A DNA stretch of 64,000 nucleotides, from assembly GCA_000828075.3 (NCBI GenBank), contig JXCB02000023.1, forward strand, positions 62,001-126,000. Reading direction: 5' to 3'. The stretch's first letter is position 1. The number at the start of each line of letters is the position of its first letter. This stretch comes from Tolypothrix campylonemoides VB511288. Lineage in GTDB: Bacteria; Cyanobacteriota; Cyanobacteriia; Cyanobacteriales; Nostocaceae. Shown here piece after piece: positions 9,151-17,830 of the stretch. Position numbers and translations under genes: made by a program. Below the pieces are notes generated by a model, which saw only the letters and a list, made by a program, of their open reading frames with translations, did not search any database and had not been told where the DNA came from.

Positions 9151-9426
9151 CTAATCAAAAATATAGTGTTTCTTCACATCACTTCTAATTTCCCAAGTGC
9201 AGGACATCCCAGCAGGGAAAGTCACTAAATCACCTTTGCCCATTTCCACTGGTTGTCCGCCATCAGGTGTCACGATGACATCACCGTCTAAAAAATAGCA
9301 AGTTTCTTGAGTGTCATAAGTCCAAGGGAATTTTGAGACTTCTTTTGTCCAAATATCCCATTTGAACACACCCAGTTCGTTGAGCCGTTCTTGGCTAGGT
9401 TGACTCTTTACCTTAATTTCCATCAT
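9151..9426 (-). CDS. Small cupin-domain protein (DUF861-like)
   Basis: A 91-aa single-domain cupin of the (S)-ureidoglycine aminohydrolase-like class. I chose the ATG at 9426 because a strong GGAGGA ribosome site sits five bases upstream; a frame open to 9528 would add residues with no such signal. Seen: WTYDTQETCYFLDGDVIVTP, the first cupin motif region, a GDLVTFPAGM turn and a WEIRSDVKKHYIF end. The histidine-rich metal motif is weak. The function of these tiny cupins is generally unknown. Same strand as the creatininase-family gene, and divergent from the carbonic-anhydrase-like gene with 82 bp between starts. Confidence 0.85.
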   Translation of the reverse strand: MMEIKVKSQPSQERLNELGVFKWDIWTKEVSKFPWTYDTQETCYFLDGDVIVTPDGGQPVEMGKGDLVTFPAGMSCTWEIRSDVKKHYIFD

Positions 9427-9508
9427 TTGTCTCCTCCCAAAAGGACGATATGAAAAATACGCAATTATGCGTACTCTTAAAAGTACGTGGTTATAAACAA
9501 TCTCATCC

Positions 9509-10699
9509 ATGTACAAAAAAATCAGCAAATATACTCACATTTCTCTCATAACTTGCATTCTCCTGTTTACTCTTACCATGGGACAAGTTGTACTCTCAGC
9601 TCAAAACACTGGCTTGGTTAGCTTGTTGCATCCGTTGACTGTTGTGGTCAATTCTAGCTTTATCAGTCCTTTGGTCGAACTCTTCGGTGATGTCTCCGTA
9701 GGTCAAAAAGTTTTCGTTGCTAGCAATACGGTTCTACGGGCAGACCCTGATACTCGCATTTGCATTAATAGTGAAACGAACCTGCAAGATAATATTACAT
9801 TCTTGGCGCTACGTAATCAAAAAGCTCCTAAATCAAAGTGCGCTGAGGTCTCAAGTAGTACTGGAGAACGAGTAAGCATTGCCCACCAAGCAACGATTAG
9901 AAACTCAAAAATTGGTAACTTCACCTTTGTAGGTTTCCGCGCCGACCTCAATAATGTGGTGCTAGAGGATGGTGCTTTTGTGTTACATGGTACAAAGCTG
10001 TCTAATGTACGTATCGGCAAAGACCGCTTAGTGCCAATTGGGGCAGTGATTACCACGCAAGCGCAAGCGGATGCGCTTCCGTTAAAGACTGAGGCAAATT
10101 CAGAATTCCAGAAAGAAGTGTTGGAAGTCAATGAGGAATTTGCCGAAAACTACAGCGAACTTTATGAACAAGAAGGATACGACGCTGTGGTTGGAGTCAC
10201 TCGTGCGCCAAGAACTTCTTGGAATCCTCAGCCTGTTGAACCTACACTCGGTAAAAATGTGCGACTTGAACCATTTGCTCGCATTGTTGGCGACGTAAGA
10301 CTGGGAGATAACAGCGTTGTTGGAAGGCGCACCTCAATTCGTGCTGATGAAGGTTCACCAATAATTATCGGTGAAAATGCTGAGATTGAAGACCGTGTTA
10401 CCTTTCATGCTCTTAAGGGGACTAGCATTACTATCGGCAATAACCTAGACGCAGATGATAACATCGTTTTTCACGGTCCTTTGTCCGTGGGAGACAACCT
10501 GACTATTGCAGATAATGCGGTACTATTCAACTCTCAGGTTGGCAATAATGTGACGATTGGAACTGGGGCAGTGGTCGTTGGTGTTACCCTGCGTGATAAT
10601 GTGCAAGTCCCAGAGAATGCAGTTATCACGACACAGGAGCAAGCAGACGCTTTAACAACAACGAGTCGCTTAATGTTGCCCAATAGCCAGCATACCTAA
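9509..10699 (+). CDS. Secreted tandem gamma-carbonic-anhydrase-like protein (two left-handed beta-helices)
   Basis: 396 aa: an N-terminal hydrophobic export segment (about 10-31), then two hexapeptide-repeat beta-helices of the gamma-CA/CcmM class (about 45-190 and 240-385), each ending in a near-identical AVITTQ-QADAL tail. gamma-CA ligand positions, using the archaeal Cam His81/His117/His122 scheme: domain 1 has Leu99, His126, Arg131; domain 2 has His300, Asp317, His322. So domain 1 keeps only the His117-like ligand and domain 2 only the His81/His122-like pair. RAD (the Arg59/Asp61 equivalents) is present in both halves (77-79, 278-280), and Gln93 matches the catalytic Gln75 only in domain 1. 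Location should be periplasmic or the outer face of the plasma membrane. Activity is inferred. Confidence 0.8.
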   Translation: MYKKISKYTHISLITCILLFTLTMGQVVLSAQNTGLVSLLHPLTVVVNSSFISPLVELFGDVSVGQKVFVASNTVLRADPDTRICINSETNLQDNITFLALRNQKAPKSKCAEVSSSTGERVSIAHQATIRNSKIGNFTFVGFRADLNNVVLEDGAFVLHGTKLSNVRIGKDRLVPIGAVITTQAQADALPLKTEANSEFQKEVLEVNEEFAENYSELYEQEGYDAVVGVTRAPRTSWNPQPVEPTLGKNVRLEPFARIVGDVRLGDNSVVGRRTSIRADEGSPIIIGENAEIEDRVTFHALKGTSITIGNNLDADDNIVFHGPLSVGDNLTIADNAVLFNSQVGNNVTIGTGAVVVGVTLRDNVQVPENAVITTQEQADALTTTSRLMLPNSQHT

Positions 10700-10724
10700 T
10701 CTACATAAGGTAGTGTTTCAGATT

Positions 10725-11155
10725 TTAGCAGTAGGATTGAACATGCTCACCGCAGACATCAGCTAAATAACACAAAGTACGAAAACGTAACCCCACAAAT
10801 GGGTCGTACAGCCGATTTACATCGCTTTTTAAGTAAATAAACCACGGGGTAAGAGCACGGCATTGCCGTACCCCTACGAAAATGTGTGGTTCAATTAACT
10901 GAAAATAGCTGTAATATCAAGTCCGGTTAATTAGTAATGATTCGGTGCATCTGTGCAAAAACCGGAAAACCTTCTTTCCCCCTGCTCCCTGCCCCCTGCC
11001 CCCTGCGGTCTTAATGATAAGTCTTTCACCGGACACGATATAACTTGCACATAGGGCAAATGTGGGCGATTTTGCAACCAAACAGAAGAATATCCCGCTC
11101 AATATCCTTTTGAGTGGGAATTATTTTAGCAATAAATCTCGCCAATTTACGATTT
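10725..11155 (-). pseudogene. Broken Mo-nitrogenase C-terminal-domain gene with nested repeats
   Basis: Both ends closely match the intact gene at 11864-12226: 10725-10819 corresponds to its last third including the stop, and 11042-11155 to its middle. The two parts are separated by about 222 bp of foreign sequence (10820-11041), and the 5' part is absent beyond 11155. The insert holds an AACCAC/GTGTGGTT inverted repeat (about 10840-10895) and a MITE-like element (10914-11041). The coding potential is destroyed. Confidence 0.8.
10914..11041. mobile_element. MITE-like element inside the pseudogene
   Basis: A 128-bp segment with imperfect terminal inverted repeats: the left end ATATCAAGTCCGGTTAA and the right end, reverse-complemented, ATATCGTGTCCGGTGAA. 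The right edge abuts resumed homology to the intact gene. A related end (ATATCAAGTTCGCTTAA) occurs near 11252. The interior includes CCCTGC runs. No transposase is encoded. Confidence 0.65.
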
Positions 11156-11298
11156 ATATCAACAGCCAAGGTGCGTACGACGCTAACAGATGATAAAACC
11201 TAGACACAAAAAGACTTTTCACCCAGTCCCCAGTCCCCAGTCCCCTGCTATATATCAAGTTCGCTTAATGACTTATAATTCAAAACTCCCCGCGTCCG

Positions 11299-11667
11299 GT
11301 GTGTCACCGCATCAGCCCTACGGGCTTAACGGCTTTTGCAGGCGTTGTAGTGATTAACAACAGAGGAATGGTAGCGGTTAAAACTCTTCTCAATGAGATT
11401 ATCTACGGTTTGAGCGATCGCACTAAAGCATTCATTCTTATTCTATTCACAGATATTTTTGTGGCATTCCATTCACCACACGGATGGGAGGTTATTCTAG
11501 AAACTTTGGCAAGCTATCTAGGGATTCCAGCAGATAGAAATGTCATTTTTCTCTTTATTGCTACATTCCCAGTGATTCTAGACACCATATTTAAGTACTG
11601 GATTTTCCGCTATCTGAACCAAATATCGCTTTCAGCAGTAGCAACGCTCAAAAATATGAACGAGTAA
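11299..11667 (+). pseudogene. C-terminal fragment of PxcA/CemA proton-extrusion protein
   Basis: The last 100 or so residues match the C-terminal membrane part of PxcA (cyanobacteria) and CemA (chloroplast), involved in light-induced proton extrusion across the envelope. The diagnostic block [19 protein letters not shown] and the terminal NMNE are present, as is the HSPHGWE segment. Full-length PxcA is several hundred residues, so the long N-terminal region is absent; the first 23 codons of the frame derive from an intergenic repeat (TCAGCCCTACGGGCTTAACG region). An internal ATG at 11368 could still make a 99-aa protein. Most likely a truncated duplicate; a mini-CemA is possible. Confidence 0.7.
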
Positions 11668-11863
11668 CAATTGTAGACAGTATATCTCGCGTAAAAGGTG
11701 ATGCTCCGCAGGAGCCGCCCAAAGGGCGATTGCGCTGAGCGCACGTCTTACGGCGATCGCAATTCAGGGGATGCAAAGCGTCATTGCATCGATTGTGTCT
11801 CTCTTTCCCAAACTCATAACGTAGCCAAGCTACCTACTGTACTTAAGGTACTTTTTAACACGC

Positions 11864-12226
11864 TTAGCAGTAGGATTGAACATCCTCACCACAGACATCG
11901 GCAAGATAACACAAAGCACGAAAACGTAACCCCACAAACTGGTCATACAAGGGATTTAGCTTGCACATAGGGGGAATGTGGGCAACTTTGCGACCAAGGA
12001 AAATGATATCTCGCTCAAAAGGACATTGAGCGGGAATCATTTTAGCAATAAATCTCGCCAATTTACGATTTTGAATTTCTAAAGAATCGAGCCAATGACG
12101 TAATGGTTGCAGTAAATCAAGTTTAGGTTGAGCAATTTTGTTTTGATTTCCTGTTTGATGAGTTTCTAAACCAGAATTAACAAAGGCAGAGAAGATAATA
12201 TGCTGATGATTATTGGTTTTGAGCAT
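11864..12226 (-). CDS. Mo-dependent nitrogenase C-terminal-domain family protein
   Basis: 120 aa with the Mo-nitro_C signature in its second half: an ARFIAKMIPAQCPFERD block, then PPMCKLNPLYDQFVGLR and a C-terminal FRALCYLADVCGEDV. These small proteins are frequent, often multicopy, in heterocystous cyanobacteria; despite the name they are not nitrogenase subunits and their role is unknown. Cysteines at the C-terminus (CPFERD, MCKL, LCYLADVC, SYC) might bind a metal, which is inference. Intact, with a broken paralogue 700 bp away on the same strand (10725-11155). Confidence 0.8.
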   Translation of the reverse strand: MLKTNNHQHIIFSAFVNSGLETHQTGNQNKIAQPKLDLLQPLRHWLDSLEIQNRKLARFIAKMIPAQCPFERDIIFLGRKVAHIPPMCKLNPLYDQFVGLRFRALCYLADVCGEDVQSYC

Positions 12227-12749
12227 GGTCGTAAATCTCTTTATTCTCGGGTTTTGAAGTATTTAGTTGCGTTTCTTGGCTGCCCCTACAATTATTTGAG
12301 TAGCTTTTGAAATAGTTGCAAGCCAACACAAAATATATGTATATACGAAATATTTATTTTTGTAAATACCGTATATGATTTTCATTTAAACTGACGGCAG
12401 GACGGAAAACTGTCCTACTGAATACAATACTATAAAAAAAATCTAAAGATATCTTTGATACTTACCGAAAGCTAATATTGGTAATAGCCATTTCATATCT
12501 TGAATGTAAATGAGTTCACCTAAAACTACATAGCATCTTCAGGTATAATTTTTTAGGTACAAACAGCCGTTATGCTCATACTTAGGCTATATTTCACAAG
12601 GATTTGAGCGAAGAAAGGCAGAGGGCAGAACAAAAAGGAAGTAATCTTTAATACAAACGTAACTCATCTGTGGTCTGCCATATAGTCTAAAGACCAAAGC
12701 TCCTTATGCGCGGAGGCACAGGCACTGCACCATGAAGAATTAAGGTTTA
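12227..12749. other. Intergenic region, no gene seen
   Basis: 523 bp of AT-rich DNA with no convincing coding frame on either strand. It presumably includes the promoter of the Mo-nitro_C gene on the minus strand. A GGCAGGAC/GTCCTAC imperfect palindrome is near 12397-12417. Confidence 0.5.
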
Positions 12750-13013
12750 TTATGACGCCAACAACATCCTTTTAAGCGTGGGAGTATCAATCAATAGCAT
12801 CAGGGTTAACGCAACCGCGATCGCCTTCGGCGCACCGTAGGTGAACGCAACCTTTCCTTCAATTGTTGAACCTGTAATTCTGCTTGCTCTGCGCGTTGGC
12901 GTTCTTGTTGGTTCCTCTGCTTGCTGGCTTGCCAATACCTCTTGACGTAACGCCTGTGCGAGTTGATCGGGGATCAGTAGTTTTTCCCCCGTATCCTCAC
13001 GATAAAAGAGCAA
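12750..13013 (-). pseudogene. Uma2-family C-terminal remnant with frameshift
   Basis: The first 30 residues (FYREDTGEKLLIPDQLAQAL then QEVLASQQAE) match the tail linker of cyanobacterial Uma2 (DUF820) proteins, normally followed by a Q/R/E-rich coiled coil. Here the frame turns to unrelated residues (PTRTPTRRAS), whereas the neighbouring frame reads SKQRNQQERQRAEQAELQVQ, the expected coiled coil. A one-base shift plus loss of the whole nuclease part makes this a remnant. It lies 52 bp downstream of the intact Uma2 gene on the same strand, perhaps its former tail. Confidence 0.6.
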
Positions 13014-13065
13014 ATTTTACTTCTGAGTTCCTAGCTGCGGAGTTCTGAGTTCTGCTGTATGTTTT

Positions 13066-13653
13066 TTACTCTTCACTCTGTGCAAAATTTACGCGATCAT
13101 AAATATCCTTGAAATTAATTTGATACTCGATAGAACCTAATTCCAAAACCGCCTCTTCAGATTCATACTCAGTTAATAGCCATTTTCCATCAAAGGTTTT
13201 AGTATGCTGCATGACATGATGTCTCGTCTGGTCAATTAAAATATATTCATACAACTCAGGAATTGACCGATAGTAGAGAAACTTATCACCTTGGTCGTAG
13301 TTTCTAGTAGATTTAGATAATACTTCAACAATCAGCAACGGATTGACCACTGTAGTCGTACCTCCTCCTGTATAGAGGGGCTCACCCTGGATGACCATGA
13401 CATCGGGATAAACATACTGGCGATAACGAGGTATCCACAACCGTATGTCACTGATATAGATATCGTAATTTTGCCCCATTAAATAAAACTTTAAGTTGGC
13501 ATAAAAATTACCAGCAATTTTATTGTGATTTGTTGTCACACCTGTCATCGGCATGATTTCTCCGTCGCGGTATTCACTTTTATAATCAGCCGCCTGCACT
13601 AGTTCTAAATATTCTTCTGGAGTGTAGTGGCGTTTGGGTATTTGTACTTGCAT
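13066..13653 (-). CDS. Uma2-family putative endonuclease (DUF820)
   Basis: 195 aa, the usual size of this PD-(D/E)XK-fold family, which is hugely expanded in cyanobacteria and of unknown biological role. Seen: the N-terminal TPEEYLEL, YPDVMV (Asp84), and IVEVLSKST (Glu110 with downstream Lys114), then DQGDKFLYYRSIPELYEYIL, the family core. It sits 96 bp downstream of the CHAT-STAND gene on the same strand, so co-transcription is possible but not shown. The DNA-cleaving function is inferred from fold. Confidence 0.85.
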   Translation of the reverse strand: MQVQIPKRHYTPEEYLELVQAADYKSEYRDGEIMPMTGVTTNHNKIAGNFYANLKFYLMGQNYDIYISDIRLWIPRYRQYVYPDVMVIQGEPLYTGGGTTTVVNPLLIVEVLSKSTRNYDQGDKFLYYRSIPELYEYILIDQTRHHVMQHTKTFDGKWLLTEYESEEAVLELGSIEYQINFKDIYDRVNFAQSEE

Positions 13654-13749
13654 GAATGATATAAAGTCTTGCTTTACTTCTATTTAAGCTTACGGATTTT
13701 CAAGTTTGGAGAAAAAGCGTGAAACCCCCTCCCCATGACTCCATCAACA

Positions 13750-16700
13750 TCATTCCAACAAAGCCTCAAGCGTCTGGGGATCAGCAATACCTTGCAGGAT
13801 AGCGTTGATAATCGCTGCCTCTGTCCCATTCAACGGCTCGCATAGCACCTCCTGATCACGCTCACCGTCTAATATGCGATGGATGGCAGCCATGAGATAC
13901 GAACCTTCGGCAAAGTTCTCCATCGCAGCTTCTAACTGTTTCCTCGCTTCTGCATCATCCACACTGGCTACTACATCAGCAATAAACTGCCCAAATTCCT
14001 GCAACTCATACTGTGTCCCGGCAAACGCCGCCTTTGCTTGTCGCGACAGACGACGATATTTTCGTGCTTGGGTGGTGTCGCCCTGTTTGTCGGCAATCTC
14101 TGCCAAGATCTGATAGATATTCCAAATCTTACCTGCAGCAGGGTCTAAAGTTTTGCGGATAGCTAATGCCTGTTCTGCCAATTGTCGTGCTTCGGTTAAG
14201 CGGTGCGGTTGGTTTTGTAGTAAATTGGCAAGGTTACTGAGCCTCTTGGATACCCCTAACTTATCTTCCGTTGCTTTTGCACCTTGAATTGCTTTGCGAT
14301 ACCAAGCCTCTGCCTCTTCCGCTTTGCCAGCATAATCATGGACTAAAGCTAATTGATGCCAAGTCATTGCTGCACCTGCCAGATTACCTTGAGATTCTTC
14401 AATCTGTGCTGCATGTCGGTAGGCATTTTCCGCTGCGTCCCACTGCTTGGCTTTTTCGTACACCCTACCGAGTTGATGCCAAAACACTGCTTCCGTTGCT
14501 GGTTCATGCAGTTGCTGGAAAGTCGTTAGTGCTTCATGGTAACGCTGTATAGCTTCTGGAAGGTTGCCTTGCAACAAGGCTAAAGTGCCGAGTTGTACAT
14601 TTGATACCGCAGCACCACGAAAGTCTCCCAGTTCTTTTTTAATAGTCAATGACGCCTCATAAGCGATGCGTGCCTCACCATAATCTCCCATATGCGTTAG
14701 CGCATTCGCCAAATCACCTTGCAAAATTCCCATCAGTTGCTTCACATGATCAGACTGTTCCAATTGTTGCGCCTCTGCCAACCCCTGACGGTAGAGTTGT
14801 GCTGCCTGTGATGTTTGTCCTTGTTTGTCCAAGCACCGCCCCAGTCTACCCAAAGTAGCACAGTGGTTATAACTCGGTTGCTCACCCAACCCTGCCAGTA
14901 TTTCACCAAACACTCGCGCCGCTTCTTGATAGCGCCGTACGTTGTATAATTGCTCACCTAAACTAGTACGGGAGAAATACCATGTCTGGGAACCCACTTC
15001 CACAGTCAACTGGGCAAGCCGTTGGGTGAGTAAAGTGCGATCGCGGTTGAGTCCGAAGTAGTCAAGAAATCTGTTTACCTTGGCAACAAACTCCACTGCC
15101 CATTCTTCACCTGCATCCAACGCCCCGTGAACTGCATAGAGTAAATTCGGCAATTCCTGCTGGGCAATGGCACGGGCAAAATGAGGGTTTTTCCTATCTT
15201 CCTCTTCCTTATACAAAAGGAGAGACAGTAGATAATACCGCCATCGATGACGGGCAAGCAGTTCTGTCTGTATTTCCGATGACAAACGCGACCACAAAGT
15301 AGGGGCTAAAGTGGGGTGAAACTTGAGATAAGGTACATTAACACCTGGCAAGTGTTCGGGCTGAATTAAACCAGTAGCTTCCAATGCTGGGCGTAGCTTT
15401 TGCCACTGTGATTCCGAAAATTCTGTAATTTCCAGCAAGATATATTCCAACGCCCCACCCTGAAACACGCCCAATCGAGGCAACAACTGCATCGCCTCAG
15501 CGTCCAACTTTTCCAAAGACAAATTCAATGACGCCAACAAGAAATTTCCTGGTGTTTGAGCAATCAACGCTTCCAACCTTTGCCCCAACTCTGCTGGACG
15601 GCGCATTTTCAACTGTCTGGCTAACAAACCAATCGACAGAGGATGAAAATTCACCAGCTTAAATAATTCCAACAATACCTCGCGTTTGGGCGGGTCAACT
15701 TTGGGTGCTGGAGGCAGTTTGATCAAACTCTGGAAATACGCCAGAGCATCTTCTCGTCTCAAACCTCCCAAGGGCAAGGAAATATGTTTGCGACTACCTT
15801 CTGTGGGATAATCAGGATGGGTAAAATCTGGCGTTCTAGTCGTGATTAACACCCGACATTCCCCAACCTCAGACCACTGTTTCGCCACGGTTAACAGTTC
15901 CTGTAAAGGTTCCGGGGACAAGCTTTCCAAGTTATCCAAAATCAGCAAAGTGGGTTGGTTCCTCAATGCCTGAGTTGCCGCCGCAGCATCAATTAAATTC
16001 TTCTCCAACACTGTCGCCAGGGTGCTGACTGCCAATCCTACCGCATCCACACCCTGGAAGGCAGCATAATCGACAAAACACACTTTCTCAAACATCCCTG
16101 TGCGGTGCAACCAGCGTCCTGCTTCTTGAACGAGATAGGTTTTTCCCTGTCCGCCAAAACCCGATACTGTTAAGCGGCGCGTCCCCTGCACAAACCACCG
16201 TTCTATCTGCCACAATTCCCGACTGCGACCAAAAAATCCAGCTTCTTGTAAAGGTGGCAAATTTCCCCAGTTGGACCTCTCCCCCTGCCCCTCCCCTGCT
16301 AGGGGAGGGGAGACATTCTCCCCCCTTCCCTCCCCTACGAGAAGAGGGGATACATTCTCCCCCCTTCCCTCGTAGGGAAGGGGGGTTAGGGGGGTTAGGT
16401 CTTTCTGCAACAACGGTGTATCTCCACCCGCTTGATACAAGGCAGGTAAAAACCAGTCTTGCAACTTTAGCGTAATTCGTTCCTCACCCCGTTGCCGTTC
16501 TCCGCGTTCTCGGTTGAGATACAAGTCCCGCCGCGCATTATCCAACGCCTCGCCCATTCCTTCGCCAGACACCAAACCCTGATAAAACTTGGCAAACAAT
16601 TGCTGGGCGGTTGTCACCAACACCGAATGAGTCATCGCCAACACTGCTGGAATTCCCGCATGAGTTAACCTTGCGGCTACGCTACCCATCGCGTCTTCTC

Positions 16701-17628
16701 CATCCACCTTTGCCGACTGACAGGCAGACAGCACAATTAACCCCACTTTTTGGCGGTTCAGCATATCTCCCAAAGTTTCGGCAGTGATCAGGGCTGTTTT
16801 CCCTTGTTTATCCTCAAACAACAGATAACCGGTATTGCCGTTATTTTCATGATCGCCTTTGGTTGCTGCCAGGCGATAAGCCGGAGGCTTGACGCTTCGC
16901 GTATCGCTAAATTTTGCCCGTTCATGTAACCGCCCATCAACATCAAACACCCCATGCCCATCAAAATGCACGATATCGACAGGGGGTTTGCGGGAGTCTT
17001 CCAACCGCGCTACCAAATTATCCAACGTTGCTGGACGCAAAAACTCCACCTCAACCCGTCCAGCTGCTTCTTGTGCGATCGCATCCAACACCGCCTGCGC
17101 TTCACCACGGGGATCAATAAATCTCGCATCACTGGGACGACTGATAACAAACAGCAACCGCAAACAATCTTTCACCTTAACTTTAAACGGTCTACGACCA
17201 CCCCCAGCCCCTGCCAAGCGGCGACGAATGGAAATTCGGGGATTTTCATGGCATAAATACGTGCCTTCTGGGTCGCGCAACAATTCCCAAGGAAGGGATA
17301 AAATCGTCGGATGACTGGCGCTGATGGTTAATAAGCGTCCTGGTTCAGCTTCATCCTGGAAATCATTAAATATCCGTTGGGCAGTCCGAGGCTGGAAGAC
17401 AGCGTTAAACAAATCCTCGCCCCATTGCGGCAATTTATCACCTATCTGTTTTGCCCTTGCATCATCCACATTTGTGGTATAATGCGTCGCATAAGTTTCT
17501 AAATACCAGCGAATATTTTCTTGGTCTTCTGCACTCACCGGCGAAGTAAAAGGTAGCCTTTCAGTTTCTTGCTCATCAAGTTTGATAATCACTTGATTGA
17601 TTTCTGGAAAGCGCAGATTTAATTCCAT
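13750..17628 (-). CDS. CHAT protease - STAND NTPase - TPR conflict protein
   Basis: 1292 aa, cytoplasmic. Order: N-terminal domain (1-120); CHAT caspase-like protease (about 130-400) with the catalytic dyad His225 in HFDGHG and Cys303 in LSACQSA; a repeat-derived linker (410-457); an NB-ARC/STAND-like ATPase with Walker A GFGGQGKT at 490-497 and Walker B LLILDN at 561-566; a winged-helix-like region; and TPRs (about 880-1200). Such proteins act as ligand-triggered switches in bacterial immunity or programmed death: the TPR or other sensor binds a trigger, the NTPase oligomerises, the protease cleaves a target. All catalytic residues are present, so it should be functional. The small membrane protein gene at 17831-18247 precedes it on the same strand. 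Trigger and target are unknown. Confidence 0.9.
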   Translation of the reverse strand: MELNLRFPEINQVIIKLDEQETERLPFTSPVSAEDQENIRWYLETYATHYTTNVDDARAKQIGDKLPQWGEDLFNAVFQPRTAQRIFNDFQDEAEPGRLLTISASHPTILSLPWELLRDPEGTYLCHENPRISIRRRLAGAGGGRRPFKVKVKDCLRLLFVISRPSDARFIDPRGEAQAVLDAIAQEAAGRVEVEFLRPATLDNLVARLEDSRKPPVDIVHFDGHGVFDVDGRLHERAKFSDTRSVKPPAYRLAATKGDHENNGNTGYLLFEDKQGKTALITAETLGDMLNRQKVGLIVLSACQSAKVDGEDAMGSVAARLTHAGIPAVLAMTHSVLVTTAQQLFAKFYQGLVSGEGMGEALDNARRDLYLNRERGERQRGEERITLKLQDWFLPALYQAGGDTPLLQKDLTPLTPLPYEGRGENVSPLLVGEGRGENVSPPLAGEGQGERSNWGNLPPLQEAGFFGRSRELWQIERWFVQGTRRLTVSGFGGQGKTYLVQEAGRWLHRTGMFEKVCFVDYAAFQGVDAVGLAVSTLATVLEKNLIDAAAATQALRNQPTLLILDNLESLSPEPLQELLTVAKQWSEVGECRVLITTRTPDFTHPDYPTEGSRKHISLPLGGLRREDALAYFQSLIKLPPAPKVDPPKREVLLELFKLVNFHPLSIGLLARQLKMRRPAELGQRLEALIAQTPGNFLLASLNLSLEKLDAEAMQLLPRLGVFQGGALEYILLEITEFSESQWQKLRPALEATGLIQPEHLPGVNVPYLKFHPTLAPTLWSRLSSEIQTELLARHRWRYYLLSLLLYKEEEDRKNPHFARAIAQQELPNLLYAVHGALDAGEEWAVEFVAKVNRFLDYFGLNRDRTLLTQRLAQLTVEVGSQTWYFSRTSLGEQLYNVRRYQEAARVFGEILAGLGEQPSYNHCATLGRLGRCLDKQGQTSQAAQLYRQGLAEAQQLEQSDHVKQLMGILQGDLANALTHMGDYGEARIAYEASLTIKKELGDFRGAAVSNVQLGTLALLQGNLPEAIQRYHEALTTFQQLHEPATEAVFWHQLGRVYEKAKQWDAAENAYRHAAQIEESQGNLAGAAMTWHQLALVHDYAGKAEEAEAWYRKAIQGAKATEDKLGVSKRLSNLANLLQNQPHRLTEARQLAEQALAIRKTLDPAAGKIWNIYQILAEIADKQGDTTQARKYRRLSRQAKAAFAGTQYELQEFGQFIADVVASVDDAEARKQLEAAMENFAEGSYLMAAIHRILDGERDQEVLCEPLNGTEAAIINAILQGIADPQTLEALLE
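16260..16401 (-). repeat. Intergenic-type repeat DNA used in frame as the CHAT/NTPase linker
   Basis: Codons 410-457 of the CHAT-STAND protein consist of pyrimidine/purine-biased repeat DNA (CCCCTCCCCT, AGGGGAGGGG, CCCCCCTTCCCTC) of the kind normally seen between genes in this lineage. It translates to LTPLTPLPYEGRGEN followed by two more near-copies of the GRGENVSP unit, and keeps the frame open exactly between the protease and NTPase domains. Confidence 0.8.
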
Positions 17629-17830
17629 AGCTTGCTACTTTGAAGGCTGGGTATGGGAGTTTTCTTGAGTGTAGATACAAGCCCTTAACCCAAAATTTCA
17701 GAAACAACGGGTTGATTATAAAAGTCCAATATTTAGGTTTTTGGAACCACAGATGCACACAGATGGACACAGATAAATCATCTGTTTAAATGCGTTTATT
17801 CTTCTAGGCTAACACTGGAAAACAAGAATA

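Noticed and set aside
11698-11970. 90-aa + strand frame
   Set aside because: It overlaps the clearly coding Mo-nitro_C gene on the minus strand and starts in repeat DNA.
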